Of a stretch of DNA of 26,122 nt, positions 1 to 7,850 are shown piece after piece. Origin of the DNA: Nitrososphaerota archaeon (GTDB lineage: Archaea > Thermoproteota > Nitrososphaeria > Nitrososphaerales > Gagatemarchaeaceae); NCBI GenBank assembly GCA_005877225.1, contig VBPK01000071.1, positions 4,680 to 30,801 of the forward strand, in the 5' to 3' direction. The number at the start of each line of letters is the position of its first letter. Position 1 is the first letter of the stretch. A model generated the notes under the pieces. That model was not told the DNA's origin. It saw only the letters and a program-made list of their open reading frames with translations, and ran no database searches. The translations under genes were made by a program, and so were the position numbers.

Positions 1-618
1 GCCGGCGCTGGAGCGCTCGTCTTCTACAGCATGGTCGTGATCACGATGAGCTCGTACTCTGTAATCAAGGATGGAGAGATGCTGTCTGGGCGCCTTCTTC
101 TGGGACAGCTCCTCGGTATCCTGGGCATTATCACCGTGACGTTCGGCGGCATTGGCGCGGCTTCTGTGCAGGGGGTGGCCTTGATGGCCCTGACGGGGAC
201 GGCGTGGGGGCTCTATTCTGTGTACGGGAGAAAGTCTGCCAGCTACTTCGGCTACACCTACAACAGCTTTCTGTTATTCGGGATAGCGAACGTCGTTCTG
301 ATTCTGGTCGCGACCCCGTTGACGGGGACCCAGCAGTGGACTGGTATCGCCATCCCGAGCCTGGCTATAGCGCTTTACATGGGGATGGTCAGCACCGCTC
401 TTAGCTACGTGGTATGGAACAGCGTGCTGAAGAGGGTCAGAGCGTCCCAGGGCGGGCTGGCTCAATTGCTGGTGCCCGTATTGACTGCCGCCATGGGCGT
501 AGCCTTCCTCGCGGAAAAAATCTCAGCGGCGCTGGTGGTCGGAGGTGCGCTGATTCTCGCAGGCATCTATGTCAACGGCTCCCGCGTGGTCGAGAGGCGA
601 ACATTGCAAACCTCGTGA
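1..618 (+). CDS. DMT-superfamily (EamA) permease, C-terminal part (5' truncated by window)
   Basis: The reading frame is open from base 1 and ends at 618, so the start lies upstream; about 205 residues are visible. It is a string of hydrophobic helices separated by short polar turns, with the DMT/EamA pattern. The segment around residues 125-165 (SYVVWNSVLKRVRASQGG, then a helix starting LAQLLVPV) matches the conserved end of the second EamA repeat, where the helix before last carries a small-residue/Pro motif. The tail is short and basic (VVERRTLQTS). The family exports or imports small metabolites such as amino acids or drugs; the substrate cannot be read from sequence. The internal ATG at 31 lies inside a helix and is unlikely to be the true start. 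No same-strand partner follows closely. Confidence 0.85.
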   Translation, partial: AGAGALVFYSMVVITMSSYSVIKDGEMLSGRLLLGQLLGILGIITVTFGGIGAASVQGVALMALTGTAWGLYSVYGRKSASYFGYTYNSFLLFGIANVVLILVATPLTGTQQWTGIAIPSLAIALYMGMVSTALSYVVWNSVLKRVRASQGGLAQLLVPVLTAAMGVAFLAEKISAALVVGGALILAGIYVNGSRVVERRTLQTS

Positions 619-930
619 AGTTGATACCCGCATCACGCCACGCCGGGTCGGCACTCAGGTTTCGAGTCGAGCACCGTCCTGTAGGACGTTGTTGCCCGAG
701 CAGCGGCACTGATTTTTGCTCGAAGTTGGTGGATTCAGTTGCCACGGTACCTGCAAAAGGCGATTGTTACACGGAGACCGCGGCGATCAGAGGGAGTAGG
801 CCGAGATCGCCGCGTTGAGGCCGAACCTTCGGTGCAGCATCGGCTTTACGGGTCGATTAGACGTTCGCCAGTGCAGAACAGGGTGTTCTGTAGCTTAGGC
901 TTTAGTCCCCGGACCGATATCCCTTGACCC
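619..930. other. 312-bp intergenic region without a recognisable gene
   Basis: Open frames crossing this stretch are continuations or shadows of the permease frame and show no family resemblance. It contains one perfect 10-bp inverted repeat (779-788 with 805-814). Just ahead of the beta-propeller gene there is a weak TATA-like run (GGCTTTAG, about 897-904) roughly 29 bp before its ATG, which would fit a leaderless mRNA. I saw no tRNA-like fold. Confidence 0.5.
779..814. other. Hairpin: perfect 10-bp inverted repeat with 16-nt loop
   Basis: CGCGGCGATC at 779-788 is the exact reverse complement of GATCGCCGCG at 805-814, leaving a 16-base loop. It lies about 160 bp past the permease stop and about 115 bp before the beta-propeller start. 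No T-run follows immediately, so a bacterial-type terminator is not supported. It could be an RNA processing element, an operator or chance; function is unknown. Confidence 0.45.
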
Positions 931-2883
931 ATGCAGGCGACTTCAAGGGTAGGTTTCCGGTACAGGGAAGCGGCGATCTTCGTGATGGCAATCATGGGGG
1001 TAGCGGCCGGACTAGCAGCCTTTTCCTTCTCATCACCCGCGCTTAACGTCCCACCAGGCAGTGGGACAGCCCATGCGGTCGCGGAAGGCCTCGGGTCCTT
1101 CTCAAGTTACGTTCAGCTTCAGGACTTTATTGCGGCGAACGCCAAGAGCGCCCAGCAGTATGGTAGACGAGGGACTTGGTTCGGTCAACCTCCAATGGCG
1201 TTCGGAGAAGACGTCAAAACCCTCACAGCCGCCGCTGCCACGACTGCGGCCCAGTCAACCCCCATCTTTACTGGCACCAACGTGCAGGTCCAGGGCGTAG
1301 ACGAGCCCGACCGGGTGAAGACCGACGGAACGAACCTCTTCGTCTCGACGAGCAACGCCGTTACGATCCTGAAAGCATACCCGCCCAACTCCACAACGAC
1401 CCTTTCGACCATAGCATTCCAGAACGCTATGATCTTGGGGATGGAGATCTCTCGGGACCGCCTCATGGTCATCGATCAGCGAAGCGCCAACACCACATAC
1501 ATCGACCTCTTGCTCTACGACACGTCAGTCCCATCCTCGCCGAGACTGATGGGAAACACGAGCGTTGCGGGAACCTATGTAGCGGCCCGCCTCGCTCAGG
1601 GTTACATCTACGCTGTAATCCAGCAGCCTTCCTACAGGTTCGATGACAAAGGCAACGCGACAGGTGTATTGCCGTTGGTGGCCGAGGATGGCGTCGGGAA
1701 GACCCTTCTACCCTCTTCAGTCTACTACACCCCCAACAGGGCGCAGATCAGCTACTACACGATGGTCACGAGTGTGAGCATGTCCACCGGGAAAGCGAGC
1801 ACCCTCACGGTTCTCACCGGCCCATCATCGACAATCTACGTTTCCCCGTCAAACATCTACGTTGTCTATGCCAACTACCAGGAGTTCTACGCGGACAACA
1901 TTCCGGGTGACATCTACACCGGCGGCGTCATATCCTCAACGAACCTCCAGCAGGGGCAGAACAGCACGATCTTCCGAGCCTCGTACTCCTCCGACGGCAA
2001 CGTTACCGTGAAGGCGGTCGGCTCCGTCCCCGGAACGGTCCTCAACCAGTTCTCCCTGGACGAATACGACAACTACTTCAGGGTGGCCACGAGCCGCTTC
2101 GCCAAGATCGGAGGCGCCTACACGCGCAGCGATGACGTCTATGTGCTCGGCCGGGACATGAGTCAAGTATCGGCCGTCCGGAATATCGCGCCGGGAGAGA
2201 ACATCTATGCGGTCCGTTTCGTAGGTGATATGGGCTATGTGGTTACGTTCGAGCAGATCGACCCGCTCTTCGCGATTTCCTTCAAGGACATCGCCAACCC
2301 GGTCGTTCTCAGCGCCTTGAAAGTCACTGGCTATTCAGACTACCTCCACCCATTGCCGGGTGGTTACCTAATCGGGGTCGGAAAGGAGGCAGTCCCGTCC
2401 TCGACCGGAAACTTCGCCTGGTATCTCGGCATGAAGCTCTCACTCTTCCGGGTCTTCGAGAACGGCACCTCGACCCAGGTCTCGAAGTACCTGATAGGCG
2501 ACCGCGGGACGGAATCCCCCGTTCTCAACGATCACCTGGCGTTCACTTTCGACTCTTCGAGGAACATAATGGCGATCCCTGTCACGCTCGCGAAGGTGAG
2601 CGGGAACCAGACTTATGGCCCGAGCAGCCCTCCGCCGTATGGCGACATCGTCTGGCAGGGTGTCTACGTCTTCAAGGTAACCGGGGCGGGGTTCACCCTC
2701 CTCGGAAGAGTGTCCCAATACCCGCCGGGCAAGAGCTACGGAGACTCGCCGGTTAACAACCTGCAGATTGACAGGAGTGTCATCATAGGGAACTACCTCT
2801 ACACGGTCTCGCAGGGTGAGGTAATGGTGAGCAGTCTCTCCTCATTCTCTACGGTGGCGACCGTTCTGTTATCCGGAAGGTAG
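931..2883 (+). CDS. Secreted/membrane-anchored beta-propeller domain protein (Beta_propel family)
   Basis: A 650-residue protein with an N-terminal hydrophobic segment (about residues 13-35, AAIFVMAIMGVAAGLAAFSF) that acts as a signal peptide or membrane anchor. The block near residues 116-140 (GTNVQVQGVDEPDRVKTDG) is the hallmark opening of the Beta_propel family (archaeal and bacterial secreted proteins, PF09826): binding-region text NVQVxGVDEPDxVKTDG followed by repeated strand blocks such as GYIYAVI, NIYVVYANY, MGYVVTFEQIDPLFAIS. Length fits the family's usual 600-750 residues. It presumably folds as an extracellular propeller; no enzymatic activity is known to me. The ATG at 931 precedes the anchor directly and has no clear SD; a weak TATA-like run about 29 bp upstream suggests a leaderless mRNA. 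Family call is firm, role unknown. Confidence 0.85.
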   Translation: MQATSRVGFRYREAAIFVMAIMGVAAGLAAFSFSSPALNVPPGSGTAHAVAEGLGSFSSYVQLQDFIAANAKSAQQYGRRGTWFGQPPMAFGEDVKTLTAAAATTAAQSTPIFTGTNVQVQGVDEPDRVKTDGTNLFVSTSNAVTILKAYPPNSTTTLSTIAFQNAMILGMEISRDRLMVIDQRSANTTYIDLLLYDTSVPSSPRLMGNTSVAGTYVAARLAQGYIYAVIQQPSYRFDDKGNATGVLPLVAEDGVGKTLLPSSVYYTPNRAQISYYTMVTSVSMSTGKASTLTVLTGPSSTIYVSPSNIYVVYANYQEFYADNIPGDIYTGGVISSTNLQQGQNSTIFRASYSSDGNVTVKAVGSVPGTVLNQFSLDEYDNYFRVATSRFAKIGGAYTRSDDVYVLGRDMSQVSAVRNIAPGENIYAVRFVGDMGYVVTFEQIDPLFAISFKDIANPVVLSALKVTGYSDYLHPLPGGYLIGVGKEAVPSSTGNFAWYLGMKLSLFRVFENGTSTQVSKYLIGDRGTESPVLNDHLAFTFDSSRNIMAIPVTLAKVSGNQTYGPSSPPPYGDIVWQGVYVFKVTGAGFTLLGRVSQYPPGKSYGDSPVNNLQIDRSVIIGNYLYTVSQGEVMVSSLSSFSTVATVLLSGR

Positions 2884-2921
2884 CCGCTCCACACGGAGGA
2901 TTACAAGAAGGGTGAGGAACG

Positions 2922-2928
2922 CATAAGT
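2922..2928 (+). promoter_or_regulatory. TATA-like element for the small membrane protein gene
   Basis: CATAAGT, preceded by a purine-rich GAGGAAC that could act as a BRE, is centred about 27 bp before the ATG at 2952. This is the spacing of an archaeal leaderless promoter. Confidence 0.45.
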
Positions 2929-2951
2929 TCGAGCCTCTCCACTGTATTCAT

Positions 2952-3143
2952 ATGAGACGGTCTCGTAAACCAGAGGGAATAGCGATTATCATCTTCGGAT
3001 TCTACCTATTGTACTCGTCGCTCACAGCTCGGTTGGCTGAGACTCCACCATTCTACGAGTTGATACTTTCGTTATACCTTCCTCTGGCTATAGGTTCTAT
3101 ATCGATAGGGTTCGGCTTTTTCCTCCTGCTTACTAGAAGGTGA
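2952..3143 (+). CDS. Small two-helix membrane protein, unknown function
   Basis: A 63-residue protein that I do not recognise. It begins with a basic stretch (MRRSRKPEG), then a hydrophobic helix (about residues 9-27), a short polar loop containing two prolines, and a second helix (about 36-59) ending in TRR. This is a typical small integral membrane protein with the N-terminus inside. The ATG at 2952 follows a TATA-like element by about 27 bp. Its stop codon overlaps the GTG of the next gene (GTGA at 3140-3143), so the two were translationally coupled; the partner is a decayed DUF998 membrane protein. The small protein may once have been its accessory subunit, which is inference. Confidence 0.6.
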   Translation: MRRSRKPEGIAIIIFGFYLLYSSLTARLAETPPFYELILSLYLPLAIGSISIGFGFFLLLTRR

Positions 3144-3540
3144 CTATTCGAGAATTGAACGGGCTTAACATCTCCCCGAGAGCCTCCGCTCTGGCGGGGA
3201 TAATCGGCCCCGTCGTCTTCGTGACCGTCTACACCGTCTTCGGGCTGGCGACGCCGGGCTATTCGCCGCTAACTCAGGTGATAAGCAATCTCGAGTTGGC
3301 GCCTTACGGCTGGATACAGCAGCTCAATTTCCTGCAGTGCGGAACTCTGATCATCATCTTCGCAGTGGGGTTCCACGGTGCGATGCCCGAGGCGCGTCCC
3401 TCCTCAGGGCGTCGAAGATCGGGTTGGAATAGAACTCAGAGAGTGTGCTGCTACTCGGCGTTCGCCTGAAGCAAGAAACTAGGGGCCAGAAAGCGGGAGA
3501 AGATATATCAGTTTTGGGGTTGCCCGAGGTGAACGAGATC
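3140..3540 (+). pseudogene. DUF998 family membrane protein, frameshifted and internally deleted
   Basis: From the GTG at 3140 the first about 80 residues look like the start of a DUF998 protein: hydrophobic ASALAGIIGPVVFVTVYTVF, then GYSPLTQVISNLELAPYGWIQ, then NFLQCGTLIIIFAVGFHGAM. After about base 3385 this frame becomes polar and basic and ends at 3469. The frame that starts reading at 3391 continues more naturally (GASLLRASKIGLE), hits TAG at 3430-3432, and in that same frame goes on as VLLLGVRLKQETRGQKAG from 3445, which resembles the C-terminal DUF998 segment. Intact members are about 200 residues, so a frameshift plus loss of about 80 central residues is the simplest reading. The N-terminal resemblance is good; the C-terminal fragment is tentative. 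Confidence 0.55.
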
Positions 3541-3683
3541 ATGGTCCGTCAGCGCATCAGAATTTTTCGCCCAATCACTGCCGCTCCGAGCTTCGAGCTC
3601 AAGATAGGTCCGGACCCAACGGGACCAGCCACCCAACTTCCTTTCGGGTCAGGTTCGCGCGGACACGTCGAGGATTCGTCCCT

Positions 3684-4022
3684 TTGAGTCATCCACCCAT
3701 CTCTCCGGAAGAGCGCTTTGCAAAGGTCGTGAAGGCTCTCCTCACTAATTCGAAGGTAACTCAGTCGGAGAAGAAGGGGTTTGGCTCCTCAGCACTGACG
3801 ATTAACGGTAGAATCTTTGCCACACTTAATCACGAGGGCAAGCTCCTTGTGAAACTTCCCAAGCTGCGGGTAGACGCGCTCGTTGCATCTGGAAAAGGGG
3901 AACGCTTCGATTCGGGTCGTGGCCGGCCCATGAAAGAATGGGCAACCATTGAACCAGTGTCTGGAGATTTGTGGCTACTTCTGGCGAGAGAGGCGTTGAA
4001 CTTTGTGGCCTCAAAGCGTTAG
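3684..4022 (+). CDS. TfoX N-terminal-like / MmcQ-YjbR-like small protein
   Basis: A 112-residue protein beginning with TTG. An N-terminal helix (EERFAKVVKALLTN) leads into a compact alpha/beta domain with KKGFGSSALTINGRIFATL, then KLLVKLPKLRVDALVASG, GERFDSGRGRPMKEW and a C-terminal helix (WLLLAREALNFV). This is the layout of stand-alone TfoX_N-like proteins in actinobacteria and archaea: K-x-FG at the first turn, a KLP strand-turn, and the GRPMKEW-type segment. The family is named after the competence regulator, but single-domain members have no established role. The stretch just before it looks like decayed gene remnant. The next gene is convergent with a 50-bp gap. Family call moderately sure. 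Confidence 0.7.
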   Translation: MSHPPISPEERFAKVVKALLTNSKVTQSEKKGFGSSALTINGRIFATLNHEGKLLVKLPKLRVDALVASGKGERFDSGRGRPMKEWATIEPVSGDLWLLLAREALNFVASKR

Positions 4023-4072
4023 GGATTCAGATTAGTTAACCGACCTGCAGAAAGCCTGGGGGCGCCCAGCTA

Positions 4073-6370
4073 CTATAGACAGATTCCTACGCACAGCGTA
4101 AATGTCTGGGCGGATGCCGTGTCAGATGGGTTACTCATCCCGACAGAATTGATGGCAGTGACGCGGTAGGTGTAAGTTGTCAGAGGGGACAATCCGGTGC
4201 TCGAATAAGTCGTCGCTGTGCTGCCGGTATTTGCTGCGATGACGGTCCAGTTTGTTCCGCGATCGATTGATCTCTCTATCTGGTAACCGATTATCGGTGA
4301 GCCTCCATCACTTGCGGGCGGGGTCCAGGTGAGATCAATCTCTGATGCTGAGACGGCTTTTGCTGATAGACCGGTTGGACGCGACGGTACACTAACGGAT
4401 GGTGTTGTAGTCGTCGTTGCCGTAGTTGTCGTGGTAGTCGTCGTTACCGTTGTCGTCGTGGATGAGGCTGTTGAAGTCGAAGTTGTAGCTGTGGTCGTCG
4501 TAGTCGTCGTAGAGGTGGTCGTGGTAGACGTCGTGGTGCCGCAGTTCATAACCGCTGTTAGGGTAGTATCAATACTTATCGAGACTGTTCTTGGATTGCT
4601 GTTGCCGCCGTCCAACCAGTGGTCGAAAGAGCAAGAGCCGAATCCACTGACAGAGAGGCCGTACGACTGGCCGTTGTTGAGGGTATACGTGGCTGGGGTG
4701 AACCCATTCGCCACCGTTACGCCGTTCTGAGACAGCTCCGTGTAGTAGCCAGTGAGAGGCGCTCCGCTGGTATCCTGGGTTTTCACCGTTAGGTGAGACG
4801 TGCCGCCGGTAGAAGAGCTAGTCGCTGTTGTCGTCGTACTCGTCGCCGTAGTAGTTGCAGTAGTCGTAGTCGTCGTAGAGGTGGTCGTAGTCGTGGTAGA
4901 CGTCGTGGTGCCGCAGTTCATGACCGCTGTCATGATAGTATCAATAGTGATCGAGACTGTTCTTGGATTGCTGTTGCCGCCGTCCAACCAGTGGTCGAAA
5001 GAGCAAGAGCCGAAACTACCGACAGCGAGGCCGTACGACTGGCCGTTGTTGAGGGTATACGTGGCTGGGGTGAACCCATTCGCCACCGTTACGCCGTTCT
5101 GAGACAGCTCTGTGTAGTAGCCGGTGAGAGGCGCTCCGCTGGTATCCTGGGTTTTCACCGTTAGGTGAGACGTGCCGCCGGTAGAAGAGCTCGTCGCTGT
5201 TGTCGTCGCACTCGTCGCCGTAGTAGTTGCAGTAGTCGTAGTTGGGGACGTGGAGGTGCTCGTTACAGTGGTCGTCGTCGCGCTCGTGGTTGTTGTCGCG
5301 GTCGTGGACGAGGCCGTGGAAGTCGAAGACGTCGTAGACGTCCCTGCGGTTGTTGTTGTGGTTGTACCCGTCGTCGTTGTAGCCGTGGTAGTTGTTGTAG
5401 TGCTAATCGGACCCGGGTTCGGAGCCGGGTCCACTTCGTATGCGTCCCCACCGTACAAACTCGCCGGACTTGAGGTAAGTAGGGAGCCGCTCGAATCGTA
5501 GACGTTGATAGTAGCTGTTAGCGGAAAGCGATGTCCCCCGATATTCAAGGTGGCAGAACCTGCTGCCACTGGCGAGCTTGCGAGCACCGTGCCCGCCTGG
5601 TCGGTTAGATTGACCGTTGCGGCATTAGGTGCACTGTTGGTGGTCACCGTGATGCTTTCATCGCTTGTGAGATAGTAATCGCGGAAGACCCCATAGCGCG
5701 TACCGTCCGGGCTCGTGGCCGAGCCTGAGAAGGAGTTCATGGTTATCAGATAGTACTGGAACGGAGCCGGCATGTTCAGTGACAGCGCGCCGTTAGAGTA
5801 GACCAGGACATTATCGACGTAAACCCTGAGATAGTTCCGCACCAACTTCCAGTATCTGCCGCTTGAATCCGTCGTTGCAAAACAACTAATGTAGTTAATG
5901 TTTGGGCCCGATGCAAATATTTCTAGCTGATTTTGAAAATTGTGATCCGGGACTGGTTGGTCTGGCCCTGGGGCTGTCAATACCGCGTGCACGAGTACGG
6001 CGTTGGTCCACGGAGAGACGGCATAGAACCCGGAAAAGGCATCATTACCAAAGGTCGCATGGTCCGGTCCCGGCTCACCAATGTGCAGCCCCTGCGAATC
6101 CTTGTAGATATCAAAGGTCGTCTGCTTTTCGTACACTGTCCCGTAGTACGACCAGTAGGTCGTGTTTGCCAGCACCTGTTGCTTCGTCTGGATTGCGTTA
6201 TTCAGTCGGTCCCTAGCAACCAGACCGGATTTTGTCTTGACGATTGAATACGAACTCGAACCCAGGGCAGCACGCTGGGGAAGACTGAACACTGAGAGTA
6301 CCAAGATGCTCGCGACGAGCAGGATGAGCAGATGTCGTCTAGGCCCTCCTCGCCACTCTGCTTGAGTCAC
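4073..6370 (-). CDS. Large Thr-rich secreted surface protein with two duplicated domains and a C-terminal FN3 domain
   Basis: A 765-residue protein. A GTG start with GGAGA just upstream and a TATA-like CTTTAA about 36 bp away is followed by a basic start and a signal peptide (LLILLVASILVLSVFSLP, about residues 14-31). Residues 36-320 form an unrecognised extracellular domain rich in beta strands. Three Thr/Ser-rich linkers (about 324-397, 488-522, 612-656) separate two nearly identical about 84-residue domains (403-486 and 527-610) of the thaumarchaeal type GFTPATY / SFDHWLDGG, each with a Cys pair (GSCSF and MNC) that may form a disulfide. Residues about 660-755 are a fibronectin type III domain (RPTGLSAKAV, DLTWTPP, TTYTYRVTAINSVG). 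The linkers are probably glycosylated stalks. The role is likely cell-surface attachment or envelope structure. Confidence 0.8.
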   Translation of the reverse strand: MTQAEWRGGPRRHLLILLVASILVLSVFSLPQRAALGSSSYSIVKTKSGLVARDRLNNAIQTKQQVLANTTYWSYYGTVYEKQTTFDIYKDSQGLHIGEPGPDHATFGNDAFSGFYAVSPWTNAVLVHAVLTAPGPDQPVPDHNFQNQLEIFASGPNINYISCFATTDSSGRYWKLVRNYLRVYVDNVLVYSNGALSLNMPAPFQYYLITMNSFSGSATSPDGTRYGVFRDYYLTSDESITVTTNSAPNAATVNLTDQAGTVLASSPVAAGSATLNIGGHRFPLTATINVYDSSGSLLTSSPASLYGGDAYEVDPAPNPGPISTTTTTTATTTTGTTTTTTAGTSTTSSTSTASSTTATTTTSATTTTVTSTSTSPTTTTATTTATSATTTATSSSTGGTSHLTVKTQDTSGAPLTGYYTELSQNGVTVANGFTPATYTLNNGQSYGLAVGSFGSCSFDHWLDGGNSNPRTVSITIDTIMTAVMNCGTTTSTTTTTTSTTTTTTATTTATSTTTTATSSSTGGTSHLTVKTQDTSGAPLTGYYTELSQNGVTVANGFTPATYTLNNGQSYGLSVSGFGSCSFDHWLDGGNSNPRTVSISIDTTLTAVMNCGTTTSTTTTSTTTTTTTATTSTSTASSTTTTVTTTTTTTTATTTTTPSVSVPSRPTGLSAKAVSASEIDLTWTPPASDGGSPIIGYQIERSIDRGTNWTVIAANTGSTATTYSSTGLSPLTTYTYRVTAINSVGMSNPSDTASAQTFTLCVGICL
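4518..4870. repeat. Tandem repeat copy 1 (353 bp, period 372 bp)
   Basis: This segment recurs at 4890-5242 with an exact 372-bp offset (124 codons) and only scattered substitutions. It encodes the second GFTP/DHWLDGG domain plus flanking Thr linker on the minus strand. The boundary with the other copy is a 6-bp length difference inside the Thr codons, as expected for unequal crossing-over or slippage. Confidence 0.85.
4890..5242. repeat. Tandem repeat copy 2 (353 bp, period 372 bp)
   Basis: This is the partner of 4518-4870 and encodes the first domain copy. At protein level the copies differ at only a handful of positions (for example LAVGSF versus LSVSGF, and ITIDTIM versus ISIDTTL), so the duplication is recent or is kept uniform by gene conversion. 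Confidence 0.85.
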
Positions 6371-6402
6371 TTCTCCTTCAAACTAGTTAGTGCTGATTAT
6401 TG

Positions 6403-6408
6403 CTTTAA
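6403..6408 (-). promoter_or_regulatory. TATA-like element for the Thr-rich surface protein
   Basis: On the minus strand TTAAAG (within ACATTAAAGC) is centred about 36 bp before the GTG at 6370. That leaves a leader of about 10 nt holding AAGGAGA, so this gene appears to have an SD-led start, unlike its neighbours. Confidence 0.4.
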
Positions 6409-6602
6409 TGTACGATAGAAGGATTTACTAGAGAAATTCTGCATCGGCGATTGTGCGAAAATGCATCAGAATGTGAAAATTATTCAAACGCTCGACTCGC
6501 TCGCTCCGCCATCGCTCGCGTCCCTAAGATTCACAAACCCACCCGCTCCCCAAAGCAACCTCACCTCGGCCGAACCGGTTCGTCGAAGAGAGTCTGTACC
6601 CA
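6409..6602. other. Intergenic stretch with a 12-bp palindrome, no gene seen
   Basis: This stretch lies between the start of the Thr-rich gene and the end of the DUF429 gene. CGAACCGGTTCG at 6571-6582 is a perfect 12-bp palindrome about 20 bp downstream of the DUF429 stop. It could be a protein-binding site or the base of a 3' hairpin. Short open frames here show no protein-like pattern. Confidence 0.4.
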
Positions 6603-7217
6603 CTAACTTCCCGCAGACTTGTGAGGGGTCCGCTTCGGCAAGATCATCAGTCCTTCTTCCGGGTCGCCTATTGCGAGGTAGTCTCCCTCGAGGAGCATCT
6701 TTCCGACCAGCGCGCAGGTGATTGCGTCCAACTCATCCCCCGTGAGGTCGTTTCGGTCGATTTCCCCGCCTGCGCCATACCGAATCAGGGCCATCCTGAG
6801 CTTCTCAAGCCCCTCCTGCTTGCGAGGCATTCCGAGCATGTCCTGGATTGCCCCCGGGAAGCTCTCGATCACACGGAGTCCCGAGCCCTCGAAGACACTC
6901 CTCAGACTCATTCCCCTCCTCGTCAACTTTCGCATCGGTCCCAGAGAGATCGGAAAGAACCTGATCTTCATCCTTAGCAGCTCCCTGTCGCAAGCCCGGA
7001 AGTGTGGCGGGCCCTTCACCTCGAGGCTCTCCCTCCCCTTTGGGAGAAAGAGAGGCGCGTCGATGCTTACCACGTCGGGCTCCTGTGACAGGGTCTCCCG
7101 GATGACCTCCTCGTCGGTGTAGAGCACCTTGGTCCGGCAGGAGAGGCCCTGGTCCATAGAGCAGAAACCGGTTCTTCTCGTCTCGCTGCCTGCAAGGTCT
7201 AACCCGACGATCCTCAA
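6603..7217 (-). CDS. DUF429 family protein (RNase H-like fold, unknown function)
   Basis: About 204 residues with the DUF429 pattern: an opening strand with an acidic residue (RIVGLDLAGSE), a Thr/Gly turn (RRTGFC), a second acidic strand (PDVVSIDAPLFLPKG), a conserved CDRELLRMKIRFFPIS block, an E-x-FPGAIQ segment (VIESFPGAIQDMLG), and a terminal DELDAITCALVG helix. The family is predicted to have an RNase H-like fold and its members have no agreed activity. I chose the TTG at 7217 because a minus-strand TATA box (7244-7248) lies 29 bp upstream, fitting a leaderless mRNA; an in-frame TTG at 7235 would add six residues but lies only 11 bp from the TATA. It is divergent from the flavin reductase-like gene. 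Confidence 0.8.
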   Translation of the reverse strand: MRIVGLDLAGSETRRTGFCSMDQGLSCRTKVLYTDEEVIRETLSQEPDVVSIDAPLFLPKGRESLEVKGPPHFRACDRELLRMKIRFFPISLGPMRKLTRRGMSLRSVFEGSGLRVIESFPGAIQDMLGMPRKQEGLEKLRMALIRYGAGGEIDRNDLTGDELDAITCALVGKMLLEGDYLAIGDPEEGLMILPKRTPHKSAGS

Positions 7218-7243
7218 GGCGCGCTCTCTCTTCAAACCCGAGG

Positions 7244-7248
7244 TATAA
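7244..7248 (-). promoter_or_regulatory. TATA box for the DUF429 gene
   Basis: Minus-strand TCTTATACCT is centred about 29 bp before the TTG at 7217. It decides that start over the in-frame TTG at 7235. Confidence 0.5.
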
Positions 7249-7287
7249 GACGCCGAATGCTCCTTGGCTCGAGGCCTCGCGTCTCCC

Positions 7288-7293
7288 TTTATA
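7288..7293 (+). promoter_or_regulatory. TATA box for the flavin reductase-like gene
   Basis: CCTTTATACGG contains TTTATA centred about 29 bp before the ATG at 7320. With the oppositely directed TATA at 7244-7248, both promoters of this divergent pair sit within 50 bp. Confidence 0.55.
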
Positions 7294-7319
7294 CGGTCGT
7301 GACGACTGGTCTCGGTCGG

Positions 7320-7844
7320 ATGAAGGAGGTCGACACGGGAAAGGCGTACCGGCTCTTTTATCCGTCGGTTCCTGCGGTTCTCTCAGCGTCCCACAGGAAG
7401 ACGGTCTCCGCGATGCCTGTCGTCTCCTTCACCGCTCTGTCCGAGTCTCCCTCCCTCGTGGGCGTCTCGTCATTGCCCTCGCACAGCACGCACAAGACGG
7501 TCATCGCCGCGAGGCGATTCTCTCTCTGCTGGCTCGACAAGAAGGATATTCGTGCGATGGCACACCTCGCCTCCCATGCGGGCAAGGAGGGGGAGGACAA
7601 GCTGCTCTCGGCAGGCTTGAAGCATCACAGAGGGAAGAGGGTGGACGTCCCTGTGATAGACGCTGCTGTCGCCGTCTTGGAGTGCTCTCTGACGAAGACC
7701 ATCAGATTTGGAGACCATGAGCTACTCGTCGGGAGGGTAAAGGCATCGTACGCAATCGAGGATTTTCGCGATTACTGGTCTTTCGAAGTGTACAGACCTA
7801 TCTTGTACACTGGCTGGAGGGGCGACTTCGCCACTCTGGACTAA
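7320..7844 (+). CDS. Flavin reductase-like protein (FMN-binding split barrel)
   Basis: About 174 residues. The order YRLFYPSVPAVLSA, VSAMPVVSFTALSESPSLVGV, then THKTVIAARRFSLCWLD and a C-terminal strand pair (DHELLVGRVKASYA) matches the Flavin_Reduct domain: an N-terminal strand with PVxVLS, the FMN-contacting S-F-x-x-LS-xxPP-like segment, and the THK-I-xxxxFxxN-like segment. Members bind FMN and reduce flavins or act as the FMN-binding half of oxidoreductases. The ATG at 7320 is preferred over the in-frame ATG at 7257 because TATA at 7288-7293 is about 29 bp upstream and the extension has no family resemblance. Its partner reductase or substrate is unknown; nearby genes are F420- and flavin-related. 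It is convergent with the PPOX gene. Confidence 0.75.
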   Translation: MKEVDTGKAYRLFYPSVPAVLSASHRKTVSAMPVVSFTALSESPSLVGVSSLPSHSTHKTVIAARRFSLCWLDKKDIRAMAHLASHAGKEGEDKLLSAGLKHHRGKRVDVPVIDAAVAVLECSLTKTIRFGDHELLVGRVKASYAIEDFRDYWSFEVYRPILYTGWRGDFATLD

Positions 7845-7850
7845 CCAGTA

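Noticed and set aside
414..818. 134-codon plus-strand frame after the permease
   Set aside because: Its first half is the permease gene in another frame and its second half crosses the hairpin; no protein-like pattern.
3445..3683. 80-codon frame as an independent gene
   Set aside because: Its first residues look like the DUF998 C-terminal remnant and the rest is unstructured and Pro/Gly-rich; no RBS or TATA at a proper distance from its GTG.
4329..5501. Long Val-rich and Arg/Cys-rich plus-strand frames
   Set aside because: They are antisense to the Thr codon repeats of the secreted protein (ACN read backwards gives NGT, that is Val or Cys/Arg in other frames) and have no domain structure.
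6571..6582. 12-bp palindrome as a terminator of the DUF429 gene
   Set aside because: The stem would have no loop and no T-run follows; it is kept only as a note on the intergenic stretch.
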